Source of the DNA: Methylocystis sp.
GTDB lineage: Bacteria; Pseudomonadota; Alphaproteobacteria; Rhizobiales; Beijerinckiaceae
Direction of reading: 5' to 3'
Length of the DNA: 19,214 bases
NCBI GenBank assembly: GCA_023253795.1
Contig: JALRFG010000016.1
Coordinates: forward strand, 1 to 19,214
In this document: in pieces, positions 6,568 to 14,976 of the stretch
How positions within the stretch are numbered: position 1 is the stretch's first letter
Layout of the letters: the number at the start of each line of letters is the position of its first letter
The notes under the pieces: model-generated
What the model was told of the DNA's origin: nothing
Database searches by the model: none
What the model saw: the letters and a program-made list of their open reading frames with translations, nothing else
Program-made: the position numbers and the translations under genes

Positions 6568-6804
6568 ATGATCGACAAAACCACCAGAATTTTGCTCATG
6601 CTCATCGCCGGCGCGCTCTGGGCGAACTACGCGCAATCTGTTTTTGCGCCTCAACCGGCAAGAGCCGAACAAGACTTGCTCGGTAGTCTGGTCAAAAACT
6701 ATGCCGGCGCCGCCGGTTCCGATTTTAACGTCATCAAGAAAGCGATCCTGAGCATCGCCGACGGCACCTGCGCGAACAAGAAATTATGCGGGCCGAACCC
6801 ATAG
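6568..6804 (+). CDS. Small secreted protein with two cysteines
   Basis: A 78-residue protein. The N-terminal hydrophobic segment (about 8-26) and ARA|EQ at 33-34 suggest a cleaved signal peptide, leaving a mature protein of about 45 residues. The remaining sequence contains a short amphipathic helix (DLLGSLVKNY) and a C-terminal pair Cys68 and Cys74 (TCANKKLCGP) that could be disulfide-bonded. No family is recognised. It lies on the same strand as the SmbP-like gene but after a strong terminator, so it probably has its own promoter. Confidence 0.6.
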   Translation: MIDKTTRILLMLIAGALWANYAQSVFAPQPARAEQDLLGSLVKNYAGAAGSDFNVIKKAILSIADGTCANKKLCGPNP

Positions 6805-6932
6805 CCGTTCTGGCAAAAATGTATCTCGCACTTATTCGCCTGCCGGCCACGACGGACATCGCCTGCCGCACAAGATCAATGCTATTGATGATTGCCTCTT
6901 CTACAAAATAAAGCGGACTTTCCGAATCTGGC

Positions 6933-7799
6933 ATGACAGTATTTATCAACGAAGCCATCACCGCCATCGATCATCTTCCGGCAAAAGAGCGTGCAATCGC
7001 TTATTCGCTCGCGCTCTTTTGTTTCGCGCTCTTCACCGTTCTCATGGTCGTTGCTGTGCGGCGGCGTTATCCGGAAGCTTTCAAAAATGTTTCACCCGGC
7101 ATTCTCAGCCCCATAGGCGCGCTTTTTGCGCTCACCGCTTCCTTTCTGATCGCCGATGTATGGAACAAAAACGCCAATTCTCTGGATGTTGTCGCCAATG
7201 AGACGCAGGCCGTTCATCAAATTCTGAATATTTCTTCCCGCCTGCCGGAGCCTTTGCCCGATTTCATCAGAAGCAGAATGGATGACTACCGGCGCCTTGT
7301 GCTGGAAGAGGAAGCGCCGGCGCTTTCGCAGATGAAAACCATTGAGAACGACATCAACGCCAGAGCCCGCAGGATCTTATATGACATCAGCGCCGCAACC
7401 GCCGCACAAACAGATCCGGCGTCGGCCAAAATCTTCGCGATAACGAATGACCTCTTTAAATACCGCAATCAAAGAATGGCGATCGCAGTTGATGTCACGC
7501 AATCGCGCCGCGTCCAACTTTCAACAATTCTGGGGTTCTTCCTGATCGCCGTCGTGGCCGCCACGCATAGCGAAGGCCTTCTGCTGCTCGCAACGATGAC
7601 ATTCATGACGGCGGCGGCCACAGCAATCGTCGTATCCTTCGCGATCTACAATGGCCGACCATTTGATTATGACGTGTCGATGCTCAATGAGGGCGGCTTC
7701 TTCTCTAATGAGAAAGATATTGATCTGATCTCCGGCGCGCCGCTTAAAGCGGCCCCGGCGCGCCCCGTTGCAGAGAAGGAAAAGTCAAAAAAGCCGTAA
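6933..7799 (+). CDS. DUF4239-like (bestrophin-like) membrane protein
   Basis: A 288-residue inner-membrane protein. Transmembrane helices lie at about 22-43, 56-76, 197-212 and 214-238. Between the two pairs is a soluble helical region (about 80-190) with VVANETQAVHQIL soon after TM2. This 2+2 layout, with a conserved N/E-rich helix just after the second helix, matches what I know of the DUF4239 family, whose fold is thought to be bestrophin-like. Its molecular role is not established. The C-terminus (about 240-288) is a polar Lys/Pro-rich tail. The ribosome-binding site is weak. The family assignment is by pattern only. Confidence 0.7.
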   Translation: MTVFINEAITAIDHLPAKERAIAYSLALFCFALFTVLMVVAVRRRYPEAFKNVSPGILSPIGALFALTASFLIADVWNKNANSLDVVANETQAVHQILNISSRLPEPLPDFIRSRMDDYRRLVLEEEAPALSQMKTIENDINARARRILYDISAATAAQTDPASAKIFAITNDLFKYRNQRMAIAVDVTQSRRVQLSTILGFFLIAVVAATHSEGLLLLATMTFMTAAATAIVVSFAIYNGRPFDYDVSMLNEGGFFSNEKDIDLISGAPLKAAPARPVAEKEKSKKP

Positions 7800-7950
7800 C
7801 GGCCAAGCCGGCGATAGACCAAACTGTCGCGTCCAGCCCCGGATATGCCTAGCGGTGGAGAAGCCAAACGTTCTCGCGTCCTTGGCCAGAAGGGCCGCAG
7901 GACTTAAAAGCCTTTAAATACAATCGATTGATCAATTTTTTGCGAGAAGA

Positions 7951-8035
7951 TGGTGGGGGAAGCAGGACTCGAACCTGCGAAGGCTTAGCCAGCGGATTTA
8001 CAGTCCGCCCCCTTTGCCGCTCGGGACATTCCCCC
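7951..8035 (-). tRNA. tRNA-Tyr (anticodon GTA)
   Basis: On the minus strand the acceptor arm GGGGGAA (8029-8035) pairs with TTCCCCC (7955-7961), followed by discriminator A and an encoded CCA (7951-7953). The anticodon GTA (7999-8001) sits in CTGTAAA. The T-arm GCAGGTTCGAGTCCTGC is canonical. The long variable arm is typical of class II tRNA-Tyr. Bases 7800-7950 downstream hold only overlapping palindromes near 7921-7936 and no gene. Confidence 0.97.
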
Positions 8036-8135
8036 ATCCGGCGCGCTGACGGACCAAGGCCGCCGGCGTGCGTCGTCGATCCGTAAACGGCCAACGGTAG
8101 CGGCATATGCGGCGGTCAAGGCGCGACTGTCAATA

Positions 8136-8549
8136 TCAAAAATCCGGCGGGCGACGTGGCCACTGTTGTTTACCGCCCGACTGTTTCATCACCTCAGCTG
8201 GGCTGAGCGGCTTCCAGAACCCCTGCTTATAGTAACCCCGCAGGACCCAGGGGTGCGACTTTTGTTCCGAGCGGCTGAAATAAACAAAAACACTGTCGTC
8301 GGAGTCACGATATTCGTAAATCTTGCAATCCTGCGGCGGGGTTTCGCATTTGGCTTCTTCGACTGAAGCCGGCATGCGGCTCATTTTCTGTTCCACAGTT
8401 TTTTCGCTATCGCCCACGACCAATCGCTTCGCCCGCAAATCCAGATCATGGATCGTTGTATCGATCGTGTTCGTCTGGCCGAACGCGCCGCCGGCAGGAA
8501 GCAGAGCGGCGAAAATCGCGCCAAACGCCCGGCATCGCAAAGGTGTCAT
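8136..8549 (-). CDS. Secreted protein, unknown function
   Basis: A 137-residue exported protein with a signal peptide (about 1-24, cleavage AFG|QT). The mature part has a DLRAKRLVVGDSEKTVEQKMSRM-type helix and two Cys (68 and 75) in CETPPQDC that may form a disulfide. An aromatic-rich segment (VFVYFSRSEQKSHPWVLRGYY) and a Pro/Arg-rich tail follow. AGGAG lies about 9 bp before the ATG. The VGDSEKTVEQKMSRMP stretch somewhat recalls small outer-membrane-assembly-type (SmpA/BamE-like) helices, but I would not assign it. Confidence 0.65.
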   Translation of the reverse strand: MTPLRCRAFGAIFAALLPAGGAFGQTNTIDTTIHDLDLRAKRLVVGDSEKTVEQKMSRMPASVEEAKCETPPQDCKIYEYRDSDDSVFVYFSRSEQKSHPWVLRGYYKQGFWKPLSPAEVMKQSGGKQQWPRRPPDF

Positions 8550-8579
8550 GGATGCTCTCCTGTCTATGAGCCCAGAGGT

Positions 8580-8867
8580 TTAGCGCGTGCGGCGCTTCTG
8601 CGCAGCGCGGGCCGCCGGAGCCTCTGCATAGAGATGGCCTGGCGGCGGCAAAGCCTCGGCGCGCTCTGGACGCGGATAGCCATTGAAGTGATCGAGATTC
8701 TCGATGTCGCCGTCAGGAAGGTCCGGCGGCTCCGCGAAAGCGCCATCCGAGACATTGCCAAACTCAAGTTGCTGATCGAGCGGTTGCTGGGCCTTCGCCG
8801 GAAACGCCATCAGCCCGAGGCTGACGAGAACAATCGATGTGGCGCTGACATAACGAAACATGCTCAT
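8580..8867 (-). CDS. Small secreted Pro-rich protein
   Basis: A 95-residue protein from the ATG at 8867, chosen because GGAG lies 7 bp upstream. A TTG at 8873 is the alternative. The signal peptide is about 1-27 (cleavage AKA|QQ). The mature part is acidic and Pro-rich with FNGYPRPERAEALPPPGHLY, then a basic tail. No domain is recognised. It is 30 bp upstream of the preceding secreted-protein gene on the same strand, so they may form a pair. Confidence 0.6.
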   Translation of the reverse strand: MSMFRYVSATSIVLVSLGLMAFPAKAQQPLDQQLEFGNVSDGAFAEPPDLPDGDIENLDHFNGYPRPERAEALPPPGHLYAEAPAARAAQKRRTR

Positions 8868-8930
8868 CCCCAAACTCCGGCTGACCGCAACGCCGGCAGT
8901 GTTTCACCTAAAAATTTGCCGAACAAGGTC

Positions 8931-10262
8931 TTATTCATGCGCGCGGCCCATAATGGTCCGATCCCGTCCCAGATAAACGATGAGCGCGGCGCAGACCAGC
9001 GGCCCTGTCGCCAACGCCAGCAGCGCGGGACCATAGCCGCCGGACGTCTCCTTAATCCAGCCGACCAGATAGGGCCCAAAAAAGCCGGCCAGATTGCCGA
9101 TGGAATTCACCAGCGCGATGACAATTGCTGCGCGGGCGCCCTGAAAGGCGCCGGTGACGATCGCCCAGAACGGCGGCAGAGCAGCGAAGACGCCGATGGC
9201 GGCGATGCAAATGGCGGCGATCGCCGTCGTTAATGATCCGGCCGCCGCCGCCGCAAGCAGCCCCGCCGCCGCCAGACAGGCCGCGGCTGCGGTATGCCAA
9301 AGACGTTCGCCGCGCTGGTCGGATCGACGTCCCCATAGCAGCATCGCACCGGCGCCGAGCAGAAAAGGCAGTGCGGTGACAAGGCCGGCGCTGACGACAT
9401 CAAGACCATAGCCCTCGACAATCTGCGGTAGCCACATGCTCAAGCCATACAAGGCCAGCACCACGCCAAAATAAGCGACGCCCAGACCAAGCGCGCGCAG
9501 ATCGCGCAGGGCAGGCAAAATCTCCGAAAAATTCTCCTGCGCGCCCGCTCTCTCCGCCTCAGCGCCCGCCTCGCTGGCGAGCCGGGCCACAAGCCAGCGA
9601 CGCTCCGCCGGCGATAGCCAGTCTGCCGAAGCGGGACGATCTGTCAGATAGAACCAGGTGACGACGCCAAGCGCCAGCGCCGGCATTGCTTCGAGAATGA
9701 ACAACCATTGCCAGCCCCGATAGCCGCCAAGCCCCTCGGCATATGACAGTACGGCGCCCGATACCGGCGCGCCAATGACAGTTGCGAAGGGCACGGCGAA
9801 GAGAAAGGCGGCGAGAATGCGCGCCCTCTGCGCCTGCGGAAACCAATAGGTCAGATAGAGAATAATGCCCGGCATGAAACCAGCCTCGGCGGCGCCCAGC
9901 AGAAAACGCAGCGCATAAAAGCTGGTCTCGTCGCGCACAAAAGCCATCGACGCCGACACAATCCCCCAGCTCACCATAATCCGGGCGATCCAAAGGCGCG
10001 CGCCGACACGATGCAGAATGTAATTGCTGGGCGTCTCCAGCAGGGCATAGCCAATAAAAAAGACGCCGGCGCCCCAGCCATAGACTGCGGGCGAAAAATG
10101 CAGCTCACGATTCATCGTTGCCGCAGCGAAGCTCAAATTCACGCGATCAAGGTAGGCGGCGCAATAGCAGAGTGCGAGAAAAGGAATCAGCCGGCGCGTC
10201 ACCCGCGCCAGCGTCGCCTCTGCGTCGACAGCGCCTGAAGACGAAGAATCATCATGACTCAT
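8931..10262 (-). CDS. MFS transporter, ACS (anion:cation symporter) type
   Basis: A 443-residue, 12-helix permease. The ATG at 10262 is chosen over an upstream frame start because it overlaps the stop of the preceding methyltransferase as ATGA. The first helix carries YCAAYLDRVNLSFA, the DR-x-N signature of the ACS family (tartrate, phthalate, glucarate and related carboxylate transporters). Other features are the short-loop GYALLETPSNYILHRVGAR, the central cytoplasmic loop (DRPASADWLSPAERRWL) and the second-half helix pairs. It would import an organic anion with a cation. The substrate is not readable from sequence. The methyltransferase neighbours suggest a carboxylate or its methyl ester. 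Confidence 0.85.
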   Translation of the reverse strand: MSHDDSSSSGAVDAEATLARVTRRLIPFLALCYCAAYLDRVNLSFAAATMNRELHFSPAVYGWGAGVFFIGYALLETPSNYILHRVGARLWIARIMVSWGIVSASMAFVRDETSFYALRFLLGAAEAGFMPGIILYLTYWFPQAQRARILAAFLFAVPFATVIGAPVSGAVLSYAEGLGGYRGWQWLFILEAMPALALGVVTWFYLTDRPASADWLSPAERRWLVARLASEAGAEAERAGAQENFSEILPALRDLRALGLGVAYFGVVLALYGLSMWLPQIVEGYGLDVVSAGLVTALPFLLGAGAMLLWGRRSDQRGERLWHTAAAACLAAAGLLAAAAAGSLTTAIAAICIAAIGVFAALPPFWAIVTGAFQGARAAIVIALVNSIGNLAGFFGPYLVGWIKETSGGYGPALLALATGPLVCAALIVYLGRDRTIMGRAHE

Positions 10263-10957
10263 GCGCGGACGAACACCATCAATCGATGCCATGTTTGCGG
10301 CGTCGTCACCGAAACCATGCGCAAGCCGGCCGCCGTCGCCAGCGCCTCAAGCACGCTCCACGGCTCCGGGAAATCATTGTGAACAATATGCTCACAAATC
10401 GCATCATGTTCTGAGGCGGCGAGCGCGGTCATCGAAGCGCGCAACCAGCCAGTGTAGGCGTTGTGATAAACATCCAGCGGCTGATCTTCCTCGCGGACGA
10501 CATCAATCAGCAACATGACGCCATCCGGCGCAAGCTTTTGCGCCGCCGCGCGAAAGAAAGCCGCTTTACCCAAAAGCGGCAGGTGATGCAGCGCATAGCT
10601 GGAATAAATCACATCCACCGGCGTCGTCAGCGCGGCGAGCTCATCGCACATATCCGTATGATGCAGCTCAGCCGGACAGCCAAGTTCCGAAAGATTATGC
10701 CTGGCCACCGCCAGCGCAGCCTCTGAGAGATCGGCGCCACGATAGTGCTTCACCGAAAAATCCTGAAGAACAGGCGCCAGAGTGGCGGCGTCGCCGCATC
10801 CCAGATCAAGCAACGAAAATGGCCGCTTCCGAAAGTGGTCGTTCAACGCCGTGCGGATCGCGACGCCCAATTCCTGATGAAACATGTAATTGCCGCCGAC
10901 AACCCGCGCATAGGTGTCCCAGACATGGAAAAAGCGAATGGCGGAGGGTTCGTTCAT
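10259..10957 (-). CDS. Class I SAM-dependent methyltransferase
   Basis: A 232-residue Rossmann-fold methyltransferase. Motif I is LLDLGCGDA (about 49-57), the acidic end of strand 2 is GADLS, motif III-like DVIYSSYALHHLP lies in the middle, and the strand-5 region is LAPDGVMLLIDVV. The substrate is unknown. The YSSYALHHL segment and overall length are common among small-molecule methyltransferases. It lies 86 bp after tam and overlaps the transporter by 4 bp (ATGA), implying translational coupling with the transporter. Its ribosome-binding site is weak. Confidence 0.85.
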   Translation of the reverse strand: MNEPSAIRFFHVWDTYARVVGGNYMFHQELGVAIRTALNDHFRKRPFSLLDLGCGDAATLAPVLQDFSVKHYRGADLSEAALAVARHNLSELGCPAELHHTDMCDELAALTTPVDVIYSSYALHHLPLLGKAAFFRAAAQKLAPDGVMLLIDVVREEDQPLDVYHNAYTGWLRASMTALAASEHDAICEHIVHNDFPEPWSVLEALATAAGLRMVSVTTPQTWHRLMVFVRA

Positions 10958-11043
10958 CTATCTGGTTCCGATCAGGCGCGGTTATGCTAACGCGGCTTTC
11001 TCTATCATGCGGCGTCGCGCAAAGCGATTCAGCCGTTCCTGCT

Positions 11044-11814
11044 TTATTTGCGCAGAACAATAAACAAACGGGGGTAACGCAGCAAAACGCGTCCGTCCGA
11101 TTGAAGCGGATAGGCGGCGGCCAATTCGGCGCCATAGCGCGCCAGGAAGGCCTGACGCTCGGCGCTGTCCAGCGCCTTGAGGAAAGGCCGCAGCGCCGAA
11201 CCCTCAAACCATCGCACAATGTCGTTGACGCTCAGCAATGGGTGAACATAGGTCGTATGCCAGATATCGAGCTGGGCGCAGCAGCCTTGCAACAATTCGT
11301 AATAGGACTCGACAGGACCAACCAGCGTACGGGTTTTGGCGATGGGCACCAACCGGTCCGCCCACGGCCCGTCGGCCGCGACCATGCGCATCAGCGCGTG
11401 TGAAATCTCGTGAATATTATCGGGCATCTGAACAGCCAGAACGCCGCCATCGGCGAGGCAGTCAACGAGCTCGACAAGACGGCTTTGATGGTCGGCGATA
11501 AATTGCAGCGATGCGTTGGCGAAAATCAGCCCCGCCGGCGCTGGCGGGCGCCATGTTTCGATATCTCCTTCAACAAAGCGTGCGCAGGGCAGTCGTTGTC
11601 TTGCAGACGCAAGCATATCAGCCGAAATGTCGACGCCGACGACATCGGCGTTGGGAAAAGCTGCGCAAAGCAGTTCGGTGCTGTTGCCGGGACCACATCC
11701 AAGATCGAAGACGCCGCCTGCGGGCGTTTTCGTGATATGCGCCAGAAGATCGTGCGCAGCGCGCGTGCGTTCGCGCTCGAATTCAAGATAAAGTTTTGAG
11801 TTCCATTTCACCAC
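11044..11814 (-). CDS. tam: Trans-aconitate 2-methyltransferase
   Basis: A 256-residue SAM-dependent enzyme (EC 2.1.1.144) that methyl-esterifies trans-aconitate, a by-product of cis-aconitate that inhibits aconitase. Similarity to E. coli Tam is high along the whole length: WNSKLYLEFERERTRAA at the start, DLGCGPGNST (37-46), LIFANASLQF, GVLAVQMPDN, DIWHTTYVH, LRPFLKAL, and PLQSDGRVLLRYPRLFIV near the end. The GTG at 11814 is preferred because AAGGAG lies 10 bp upstream and the length then matches the family. A frame extension to 11880 is Arg-rich and unlike Tam. It is first of a probable unit with a methyltransferase and a transporter. Confidence 0.93.
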   Translation of the reverse strand: MVKWNSKLYLEFERERTRAAHDLLAHITKTPAGGVFDLGCGPGNSTELLCAAFPNADVVGVDISADMLASARQRLPCARFVEGDIETWRPPAPAGLIFANASLQFIADHQSRLVELVDCLADGGVLAVQMPDNIHEISHALMRMVAADGPWADRLVPIAKTRTLVGPVESYYELLQGCCAQLDIWHTTYVHPLLSVNDIVRWFEGSALRPFLKALDSAERQAFLARYGAELAAAYPLQSDGRVLLRYPRLFIVLRK

Positions 11815-12041
11815 GCGCGCCCGTCTCCTTCTCCTTGGTCCCGGCGCACACACAATGACGGACCCGCCAGGGATGCACAAATGTTTTCCGCGCAGAGAAA
11901 CTTTACGCGCGAAAGCGCGGTTCCCGGCATAAAATGCTTCCCGGCGCGGGATTTTTTATCCAAATTTTTCTTCGCCGTCCGCAGGCGGGCCAGATTATGC
12001 TAGGGTCAGCGACAGGAATCGCGCGCCATTCGGGGGACGCC
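11815..12041. other. Divergent intergenic region between tam and the Pro/Ala-rich gene
   Basis: This region should hold promoters for both directions. TTCCCGGC occurs as a direct repeat at 11921-11928 and 11938-11945, and a small GCGCGAAAGCGC hairpin lies at about 11907-11918. A weak CCCG/CGGG hairpin (about 11940-11950) followed by ATTTTTT looks like a minimal plus-strand terminator or attenuator. No promoter is clear. Confidence 0.35.
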
Positions 12042-12335
12042 GTGAAGATTGTCGGAAAATTTTTATTGTGGGTTCTGGCTTACGCCGTCGGCGCAGCGCT
12101 GATCGTTGCGCTATTTGCCCGACGCCCCTCCCCGCCCGCAACGACGCCCGAGCCGGCGGCGCAGGCTGAAGCGCCCACCGCCACGCCCGCAGCGAACGAC
12201 GCGCCACCCTCCGAGGACGCCGCGACCCCAACGCCCGACAGCGCGCCGGCGCCTGTCGCTGCGCCGTCCGAACTGACCGGGCGTGAACGGTCGCAGCCCC
12301 GACGCGTTAAATCCCTGCGCATTCCATCCAACTGA
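12042..12335 (+). CDS. Single-pass membrane protein with Pro/Ala-rich tail
   Basis: A 97-residue protein from the GTG at 12042, chosen because GGGGGA lies just upstream. The frame is open further upstream, but that part is not membrane-protein-like. One transmembrane helix (about 5-22: GKFLLWVLAYAVGAALIVAL) is followed by a long Pro/Ala/Thr-rich segment (about 26-75) and a basic end. It is probably anchored with the tail in the periplasm. It is a plausible first gene of the plus-strand envelope block, 113 bp before the OmpA-domain gene. No family is recognised. Confidence 0.6.
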   Translation: MKIVGKFLLWVLAYAVGAALIVALFARRPSPPATTPEPAAQAEAPTATPAANDAPPSEDAATPTPDSAPAPVAAPSELTGRERSQPRRVKSLRIPSN

Positions 12336-12373
12336 CAGAAGCGACCTGTCGCCGTCAGAAACGTCGCGCGATC

Positions 12374-12404
12374 TTGACAATCACGGCCTCTGCACGACCA
12401 TAAG
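12374..12404 (+). promoter_or_regulatory. Possible sigma-70-type promoter for the OmpA-domain gene
   Basis: A perfect -35 TTGACA (12374-12379) is followed, after a long 19-bp spacer, by CATAAG (12399-12404). It lies 44 bp before the ATG at 12449. The spacing is not ideal. Confidence 0.3.
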
Positions 12405-12448
12405 CGCAGTGCGCGCGTCTTTGCTGATTCTCTCCTTCCGGGACGGCC

Positions 12449-14191
12449 ATGCATCAGCCCAAAAAATGGTGGATCGGATTGCCGATCCTCGCCGGCGTCA
12501 TTTATGGCGCGGCAAATAATCTGACACAGAAAATTGAAGCCGATCTGACCGCTCGTACGGCGGCGCAAATCGCACAAAATCCTGATGTCTTCGCCAAACC
12601 ACGGATCGAAGCCCGCGGTCGCGACGTCACCATCGGCGGCCTCGCGCTTGCCGACAAGCATCGCGTCTTTGCGCAGTTGCGCGCCGATCCCAGCCTGCGC
12701 ACCCTCACCGATGCGACCACGCCCATCGCGCTGGCGCAGCCCTTCGCGCTCACTCTGGCGCGCAAGGGAAAAGAAGCGACGCTTTCCGGCCATGTCCCGC
12801 TAACGGACGAAAAGGAAAAACTCACGGCGCAATTGTCCGCCGCCGGACTAAGCGTTGCGGATCAAACCGCCTATGCGACTGGCGCACCGGAAGCTTTCAA
12901 CGCGCTTGTCGATTTCGCCGCCATTCAGCTGGCCAGACTCGACCCGGCGCAGGCAACGCTTTCTGATGCGGAACTGACGATCAGCGGCACGGCGCGCGAC
13001 GACGCCGCCTATGACGCGACGCTCGCCGCGCTCAAGACGCCGCCGGCCGGCGCGCATGCGCTGAAAGGCGATATTCTGCCGCCGCACATCGCCGCTTACG
13101 CCTTCTCGGCCAGCATTGGACCGGGGCTGATCGCGCTGGGCGGTCATCTTCCCAATGCCGAACTGCGCCGCACCGTCGTTGCGCAGGCCGCCGCGCTGGG
13201 ACATGGCGCGGCGGTGACGGACGCTCTGCATCTTGGATCAGGCGCGCCGGAAGGCGATTACGCCGGCGTCGTCAATGTCGCGCTCGCGGCATTGGGCCAA
13301 TTAACGCAAGGCAAGGTGACGATTGACGGCGCGGCGCTCAGCATCACTGGCGAAGGCCGCGCCAATATCGACGCTGACGCCGTGACGCGACAGGCGCGCG
13401 AGAAGCTGCCCGGCGGCTTCCAGCTCGCAAAGGTCGATGTTGAGTCAGGACCTGTTGCGCCTTACCGCCTCAGCGTATCGCGCAAGGACAATGCCGTAAC
13501 GCTCACCGGCCATGCGCCGGATGACGCCGTGCGCCTGCGGATGATCGACTTCGCGCGGCGCAGCTTCCCCGGCGCAACCGTGAACGACCGGCTGAGCGTC
13601 GCCAAGGGTGCGCCGGCGCATTATGTCGAGGCCATTGACGTCGGTTTGGATCAGCTTGCGCGTCTCGACGAAGGCGAGTTCGTCATGTCGGACGCCAGCG
13701 TCGCTTTGTCTGGCGTCGCTCGCTACCCGCAGTCGCAAAACGATATCGCCGCCAGCCTCCCCGGCGCCTTGCCGCCGGGTTTTCGCGGCGAGAGCCATGT
13801 CAATGCGAAGGAGCTCGGCGCGCCCATGGAGGCGGAAGCCTGCCGCACTGCGCTGGGCGCGTTCTCGCAAACCGCCTTCCGCTTCACGCCCGACGATTCC
13901 GCACTCATGCCAGAGTCGACGCCGACGCTGGAGAAACTAGCGGAAACGACGTTGCGCTGCCCGGGGGTTACGCTTGAGATCGGCGGCCATCTCGACGCCA
14001 ATGGCATTGAGGAGATCACCCGCACGCGCAGCAAGCGTCAGGCGCAGGCGATTGTCGATCGCCTTTTGCGCGCCGGCGCCGATCCATCGCGCGTTTCGGC
14101 GATGGGCTATGGCTCTGAGCGCCCTGTCGCGCCCAATGACAGCGAAGGCAATCGCGCGCGTAACCGCCGCATCGAATTCGCCGTGAAATAA
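12449..14191 (+). CDS. OmpA-domain envelope protein with BON-like repeats
   Basis: A 580-residue protein. An N-terminal signal-anchor (about 7-23: WWIGLPILAGVIYGAANN) is followed by about five BON-like segments. These alternate strands such as VTIGGLALADKHRV, ATLSGHVPLTDEKEKL, LTISGTARDDAAYD, LSITGEGRANID, VTLTGHAPDDAVRL and VALSGVARYPQ. The C-terminal OmpA-like domain is about 470-580, with LEIGGHLDANG, TRSKRQAQAIVDRLL, GYGSERPVAPND and GNRARNRRIEF. The domain normally holds peptidoglycan through diaminopimelate. The usual HTD is HLD here, but the Asp and the Arg are kept. BON segments bind membrane or hydrophobic surfaces. Together they suggest an inner-membrane-tethered cell-wall protein. 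It is 21 bp from the next gene. Confidence 0.82.
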   Translation: MHQPKKWWIGLPILAGVIYGAANNLTQKIEADLTARTAAQIAQNPDVFAKPRIEARGRDVTIGGLALADKHRVFAQLRADPSLRTLTDATTPIALAQPFALTLARKGKEATLSGHVPLTDEKEKLTAQLSAAGLSVADQTAYATGAPEAFNALVDFAAIQLARLDPAQATLSDAELTISGTARDDAAYDATLAALKTPPAGAHALKGDILPPHIAAYAFSASIGPGLIALGGHLPNAELRRTVVAQAAALGHGAAVTDALHLGSGAPEGDYAGVVNVALAALGQLTQGKVTIDGAALSITGEGRANIDADAVTRQAREKLPGGFQLAKVDVESGPVAPYRLSVSRKDNAVTLTGHAPDDAVRLRMIDFARRSFPGATVNDRLSVAKGAPAHYVEAIDVGLDQLARLDEGEFVMSDASVALSGVARYPQSQNDIAASLPGALPPGFRGESHVNAKELGAPMEAEACRTALGAFSQTAFRFTPDDSALMPESTPTLEKLAETTLRCPGVTLEIGGHLDANGIEEITRTRSKRQAQAIVDRLLRAGADPSRVSAMGYGSERPVAPNDSEGNRARNRRIEFAVK

Positions 14192-14212
14192 TCGGCCGGA
14201 GGCATTTGAGTC

Positions 14213-14947
14213 ATGACCTATCTGCTCACGCTCGGCTGGCCGTGGTTCGCGAGCGCCGCCGCGCTCGGCGCGCTGGTTGGTTTTTTCACGTATCGACTGG
14301 ATAAAAACACTCGCTTCTCCGGCGGCTGGATCATTGTCGCCAGCCTCGCGCTGCTCGGCGCCGGCGGCGCGGCTTCCGGCCTCGGATTGCTGCATGGACG
14401 CACTGCGCTGACGCTCGACATCGCTCTGCTCGCCAGCCTCGCCGGCGGTCTGGGACTGGCCGCAGGCGGCCTGATGAAACCGGCGGCGAAAGCGCTGTTT
14501 GATTCCGACGTGCGACAGAGCGCACGCCGCGCTTCCGCGCCGGTGATCGCCCCGACCGAAGTGGCGCCGCTCGATATTCCCGGCGCACCTGCCGCATTGC
14601 ACGCCGTTCTGGCGGAAATGCAGCGTGTCGAAGCGACCTTGCCGCCGTCGAAATCGACGCGCAAGCGCCGACATCCGGCGCGACCGGGCGTTGCGCCGCT
14701 TCTGCTGCCCGCGCCGCATGGAAGCGGCCCCGACGATCTGTCGAAGATCAAAGGGCTCGGCGCGAAAAGCCTCGAAAAATTGCATGCGCTTGGCGTTTTC
14801 CATTACGATCAGATCGCGATCTGGAACCTCGACAACGCCCGCTGGATCAGCGCGGCGCTGGAGGCGCCGGGACGCGTCGAACGCGGCAAATGGGTGCAAC
14901 AGGCTCAGGCCCTGGTCAATCAAACGCGCCGGGCCAACGTCGCCTGA
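14213..14947 (+). CDS. Membrane protein with C-terminal helix-hairpin-helix domain
   Basis: A 244-residue protein. Three hydrophobic segments lie at about 9-26, 37-60 and 66-88, then a Pro/Ala/Lys/Arg-rich linker (about 100-170). The soluble end (about 174-235) has DLSKIKGLGAKSLEKLHALGV and FHYDQIAIWNLDN. This is the helix-hairpin-helix module that occurs as a tail on NADH dehydrogenase-associated and other non-DNA proteins, and resembles DUF4332-type domains. Its partner is unknown, and DNA binding should not be assumed. It follows the OmpA-domain gene by 21 bp and was probably co-transcribed with it. Confidence 0.75.
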   Translation: MTYLLTLGWPWFASAAALGALVGFFTYRLDKNTRFSGGWIIVASLALLGAGGAASGLGLLHGRTALTLDIALLASLAGGLGLAAGGLMKPAAKALFDSDVRQSARRASAPVIAPTEVAPLDIPGAPAALHAVLAEMQRVEATLPPSKSTRKRRHPARPGVAPLLLPAPHGSGPDDLSKIKGLGAKSLEKLHALGVFHYDQIAIWNLDNARWISAALEAPGRVERGKWVQQAQALVNQTRRANVA

Positions 14948-14976
14948 GGATGCCGCGCGCCGGAAGGGAGAAACGG

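Noticed and set aside
7921..7936. Overlapping palindromes CAATCGATTG and ATTGATCAAT as a tRNA terminator
   Set aside because: The two AT-rich palindromes share bases and the T-run lies on the plus side, while the tRNA is on the minus strand, so a terminator call is not supported.
8448..9233. 261-codon plus-strand frame
   Set aside because: It crosses the antisense of three well-supported minus-strand genes and is Arg/Gln-rich as expected for a GC-rich shadow.
13937..14923. 328-codon minus-strand frame
   Set aside because: It is antisense to the OmpA-domain end and the helix-hairpin-helix protein. It is low in hydrophobic order and high in Arg.
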